The notes under the pieces are model-generated. The model did not search any database. It was not told the DNA's origin and worked only from the letters and a program-made list of their open reading frames with translations. From Eubacteriales bacterium (GTDB lineage Bacteria > Bacillota > Clostridia > Christensenellales > MB2-83): a stretch of 33,544 bases of DNA. Location: the NCBI GenBank assembly GCA_018385275.1, contig JAHAZM010000067.1, positions 1 to 33,544 on the forward strand. Reading direction: 5' to 3'. Every line of letters begins with the position of its first letter. Position 1 is the stretch's first letter. Shown here piece after piece: positions 30,849-33,544 of the stretch. The position numbers and the translations under genes were made by a program.

Positions 30849-32492
30849 TTAATGGAACCATTCAACGGAGTCGATCACGCCGTTGATGCAGTGGACGACC
30901 ATTTCCTGAGAAGTCACCCAGTTGGCCGGATCCGCTTCGCTGGCGGAAATCATATGAACGGCAATGTCGATCGCGCCGGTGGCCGGGATGCCCTGAATGG
31001 TCAGCGCCGCGAAGTAGTTATAGCCGTAATCGGCCGCCGCATCGTCGGCAAAGCCGTCGACATGGATCGCCTCGTAAACTTCCGTGACCGCGCATTGCTG
31101 ATAGTCGGCCCAATGGTTTACGCTGTTCTCGGTCGCGTTGTACTCAAACAACAGGCTGTTGAAGGCCAGATCGTCCAGACCGGCGACGATACGGACGTCA
31201 AAGGTGCCGTTGGAAGCAGCGGATTCCTGAACGCCGACGATCTGAGCCATTTCGGGCTCGGCGCTGTAATAACCGAAGTTGTCGAAATCACACGTGGCGC
31301 CCGTTTCAGCACCGAACCAGTATATGAAGGACGCAAGGTCGATGCTGCTGCGCTGCGCGTCCGTGATCGGATAATAGGCATATCCGGTGAAGTTGGCCGG
31401 GATCGTCAGCGAGTTGTCCAGCACGCCGACGTACAGTCCGGTCTCGGTGTAAAGTCTGCCGCTGCTGAACAGACTGCCGCCTTCGGGCGTCTGGAACTGC
31501 CAGAAACTGATGGGCTTGTCGCCGGTGCGGATCATGAAACCGATGGCTACGGCCTCGTCGTCATACTGGGCGACGGGCTTGTCAAAGCCGACGCAGCAGA
31601 GTCTGCTGAGGTTGTAGCCGTCTTCCGTCATGGTTATGCGGAGCGCTTTGTCGCCGGTCGCGACGTCGACGATTTCACCGGTGCCGTTGGTGCATCCGGC
31701 GGCCGCGTACGGAATCAGCGTCGGAGACGCCAGATCCGCGTCGGTCAGCTCGTTCAGACCGTTGACGACTGTGAAATTCAGCGTGTTGGACGGAAGATTA
31801 TTGGCCGGGGCAAAGCTCAGTTCGCCGCTGACCAGAGCGGTTTCGCCGAAATAGACGTCGCCGCTGACGGTCCAGTTGCAGTTCATACGGGAAACGCTGG
31901 TCGGATCATAGTAGTGGTCGGGGCCGTAAATCCCTTCGGGACCGAGGACCGGGGTCGTGTCGTTTTTGTCGCGGGAGCCCAGTGCGCCGCCCTGCCAGGT
32001 CCAATGGGTCAGTCCGATGTACAGATAGCCGTCGAAATCCGCCGGGATCGCCGCGGAATAAGCCGCGGTGGAGGCGACGAGAGAGCCACCCAGATCGACG
32101 AAGTAGAAGCGATCGTACAGGACGTTGCCGCCGATTTCGCAGCCGCCGGCCATGCCCGTCCCGCTGGCGCCGGCCGCCGTCTTCAGACGGATGCGGTAGA
32201 AATCGTATCCGACCGTATTGGCGCGGCTTTCCAGACCGGCGTCAGAGGTGAGATTGAGACGGAAGTTGATGGTGCTGCTGAAATCCGCTTTCAGCAAGCG
32301 CTCGCCGTTGACTTCGACGTTCTCAAACTCGATGTTGTTTGTGTGTGAGAAGTAGTCGAGCGTGGCAGTAGTGGACGAAACGACTTTGACCGTGTCTTCA
32401 TTGGAGACAAACATGACCTTCGCTTCGGAGATCGCCGCAAAACCAATGCACAGGGCCAGTATTACGGCGACCAAAGAAATTGTTTTCTTCAT
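30849..32492 (-). CDS. Secreted beta-rich surface protein
   Basis: A 547-residue exported protein. It has a Sec signal peptide (KKTISLVAVILALCIGFAA, cleavage near ISEA), then Gly/Asp/Tyr/Trp-rich beta-sandwich regions with FDGYLYIGLTHWTWQGG, and a C-terminal domain beginning IVGVQESAASNGTFDVR. No LPxTG or S-layer domain is visible. ATG 32492 follows AAAGGAGA and its own promoter; the 24-codon upstream extension is not used. A divergent paralogue starts at 32790, with the GYLY, LTHWT, QGGA, RDK and VYFGE..LV motifs conserved. It is cotranscribed with the 38-residue peptide gene. Probably binds surface polymers, but no function can be assigned. Confidence 0.85.
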   Translation of the reverse strand: MKKTISLVAVILALCIGFAAISEAKVMFVSNEDTVKVVSSTTATLDYFSHTNNIEFENVEVNGERLLKADFSSTINFRLNLTSDAGLESRANTVGYDFYRIRLKTAAGASGTGMAGGCEIGGNVLYDRFYFVDLGGSLVASTAAYSAAIPADFDGYLYIGLTHWTWQGGALGSRDKNDTTPVLGPEGIYGPDHYYDPTSVSRMNCNWTVSGDVYFGETALVSGELSFAPANNLPSNTLNFTVVNGLNELTDADLASPTLIPYAAAGCTNGTGEIVDVATGDKALRITMTEDGYNLSRLCCVGFDKPVAQYDDEAVAIGFMIRTGDKPISFWQFQTPEGGSLFSSGRLYTETGLYVGVLDNSLTIPANFTGYAYYPITDAQRSSIDLASFIYWFGAETGATCDFDNFGYYSAEPEMAQIVGVQESAASNGTFDVRIVAGLDDLAFNSLLFEYNATENSVNHWADYQQCAVTEVYEAIHVDGFADDAAADYGYNYFAALTIQGIPATGAIDIAVHMISASEADPANWVTSQEMVVHCINGVIDSVEWFH

Positions 32493-32508
32493 GAGAAAAT
32501 CTCCTTTC
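32422..32508 (-). repeat. 87-base inverted repeat, left arm
   Basis: Read on the minus strand it differs from 32774-32860 at about 10 of 87 positions. It covers the ribosome site and signal-peptide codons. Most differences are clustered in the middle of the signal sequence. Confidence 0.85.
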
Positions 32509-32523
32509 CTAATGATAAAATTT

Positions 32524-32552
32524 ACCTTAGTCTCTTTTTTTCTTTTTGTCAA
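32524..32552 (-). promoter_or_regulatory. Promoter of the minus-strand secreted protein gene
   Basis: Minus strand: TTGACA (32552-32547), 17-base spacer, TAAGGT (32529-32524). The spacer is A-rich. Confidence 0.65.
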
Positions 32553-32717
32553 TCGGCGCTGCAAACAAACATGTTAACAAAATATTACGAATTGTTAATT
32601 TTTTAATATCTCCGCGGTTTTTTGTATATGGGTATAAGGTCTTTATAAATACTTAATTTTTTACCGAAAAACAGGTTGTTTTGGCTCGGGAAAACGTAAA
32701 AACGAAATAAACTTTTC

Positions 32718-32738
32718 GCAATTATCTATTGCAATTAT
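32718..32738 (+). repeat. GCAATTAT direct repeats at the -35, candidate operator
   Basis: GCAATTAT occurs at 32718-32725 and 32731-32738, a 13-base period, overlapping the -35 (32729-32734). Confidence 0.4.
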
Positions 32739-32757
32739 TTTAAATTAGGATTATAAT
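32729..32757 (+). promoter_or_regulatory. Promoter of the plus-strand secreted protein gene
   Basis: TTGCAA (32729-32734), 17-base spacer, TATAAT (32752-32757). Confidence 0.75.
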
Positions 32758-32773
32758 AAACATACATTTTTAA

Positions 32774-32860
32774 GAAAGGAGTTTTTCTCATGAAGAAAAC
32801 AATTTCTTTGGTCGCCGTGCTGCTGATCCTCTGCGTCGGCTTTGCGGCGATCTCCGAAGC
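32774..32860 (+). repeat. 87-base inverted repeat, right arm
   Basis: Partner of 32422-32508; about 77 of 87 positions identical after inversion. It spans the ribosome site and first 24 codons of the plus-strand gene. Confidence 0.85.
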
Positions 32861-33544
32861 AGTCACGACGTTTGTCGCTGACGGCGAAGCGAAAATCCTG
32901 AAAACGGTTACGGATGGCGAGACGATCGCGGAATACTTCACGTCGGCCGCCGTCAAAGGGACATCCCAGGGCTGGGGCGACGCGGTAGACCCCGCGGCGG
33001 AGAACGTGGAAGTCGACGGCGAGCGTTTCCTCAAGATCACGCTCGACAACCAGAACTTCAACTTCCGTCTTACCCTTGATTCGGATCCGGCTCCGGAGAC
33101 TGTGGCCAACATCGTCGGCTACGGTTACCTCCGGCTTCGCGTCAAGGTGGAGAACGCCATGACGCTCAGTCTCGGCATCGATGATGGCAACACCGAGGCG
33201 ATCCTGGACCGCTTCTGGCTTGTCAGCAAGGACGGCGAGCTGGTCGCGACCGGCAGCACCTACAACGGCGTGGATGCGCCTGCCGGCTTTGACGGCTATC
33301 TGTATGCTTCTCTGACGCACTGGACGTTCCAGGGCGGCGCGCAGGGCACCCGCGACAAGGATTCTTCTGATCCGGTCGCGAACCCCAACAACGAGAGCGT
33401 TATACTTGATCCGACCGCTGTCAGACGCGGCAACCAGGTCTGGAGCGGCACCGGCGCGGTTTACTTCGGCGAACTGGCTCTGGTCAACGGCGGCGTTCAG
33501 GAGCTGATCCCCAACAAGCCCGGCGATCATATGAACTTCGTCGT
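32790..33544 (+). CDS. Secreted beta-rich surface protein paralogue, partial
   Basis: Runs off the window end with 251 codons visible and no stop. ATG 32790 follows AAGAAAGGAG. The signal peptide MKKTISLVAVLLILCVGFAA is nearly identical to that of the divergent gene. The mature part shares the pattern FDGYLYASLTHWTFQGGAQG, then TRDK, DPTAV and VYFGELALVNG. It lacks the Cys pair and some loops of its partner. Divergent paralogues behind similar signal sequences suggest a surface-protein family; the far end cannot be judged. Confidence 0.88.
   Translation, partial: MKKTISLVAVLLILCVGFAAISEAVTTFVADGEAKILKTVTDGETIAEYFTSAAVKGTSQGWGDAVDPAAENVEVDGERFLKITLDNQNFNFRLTLDSDPAPETVANIVGYGYLRLRVKVENAMTLSLGIDDGNTEAILDRFWLVSKDGELVATGSTYNGVDAPAGFDGYLYASLTHWTFQGGAQGTRDKDSSDPVANPNNESVILDPTAVRRGNQVWSGTGAVYFGELALVNGGVQELIPNKPGDHMNFV

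Noticed and set aside
30852-32348. Long plus-strand open frame opposite the secreted protein
   Set aside because: The minus strand has a signal peptide, ribosome site and promoter, and a paralogue at 32790; the plus frame is Val/Asp/Arg-rich antisense.

Overview
The window looks like chromosomal DNA from a Bacillota/Clostridia-type bacterium, probably an uncultured member. The evidence is strong GGAGG-type ribosome sites, canonical TTGnnn-17-TATAAT promoters often with an extended TGn -10, fairly GC-rich genes beside AT-rich intergenic DNA, and marker families: FakA plus DegV, a SipW-type signal peptidase, a c-di-GMP-I riboswitch, and DUF3784- and GPH-type membrane proteins. The standard genetic code applies, with TGA, TAA, GTG and TTG all used in the usual way. 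I saw no rRNA, tRNA, insertion sequence or CRISPR array.

Layout. 1-1269: a truncated accessory (YodL-like, mobile-element-associated) gene is joined directly to the last 55 codons of a cysteine synthase, with that gene's terminator. 1351-4081: a DUF3784-like membrane protein, then a c-di-GMP-I riboswitch with an overlapping terminator that controls a membrane-anchored surface protein whose reading frame is shifted over about 100 internal codons. 4101-7255: two minus-strand SGNH-type hydrolases around a sirtuin, then a lone FakA middle domain. 7588-13022: a four-gene operon of an alpha/alpha-toroid protein, a 7TM/SipW-type signal peptidase fusion, a small coiled-coil protein and a membrane EAL phosphodiesterase. 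13048-15397: two tandem paralogous membrane proteins and a membrane GT2 glycosyltransferase.

15541-27907 is the most striking part: one promoter followed by twelve tightly packed genes. They are a ligase-carrier fusion, two PlsC-like acyltransferases, a second AMP ligase, a free acyl carrier protein, an LRAT-like/phosphopantetheinyl-transferase fusion, an alpha/beta hydrolase, a DegV (FakB-like) protein, a GPH transporter, FakA, an alpha/beta hydrolase with a Cys nucleophile, and a zinc-ribbon membrane protein. Together they read as a self-contained system that activates acyl chains (by adenylation onto a carrier, and by FakAB phosphorylation) and passes them to lipid or other acceptors. It carries its own carrier-activating enzyme.

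27956-30408: a third alpha/beta hydrolase, a histidine phosphatase and TcdA. 30450-30709: five back-to-back hairpins with a 42-base direct repeat. 30718-33544: a secreted protein and a tiny downstream peptide gene on the minus strand, facing away from a paralogous secreted protein that runs off the window end. An 87-base inverted repeat covers both ribosome sites and signal sequences.

A c-di-GMP theme links the first half: the riboswitch, the surface protein, a SipW-type peptidase on a sensor module normally seen with GGDEF domains, and the EAL enzyme. The circuit as a whole is inferred.
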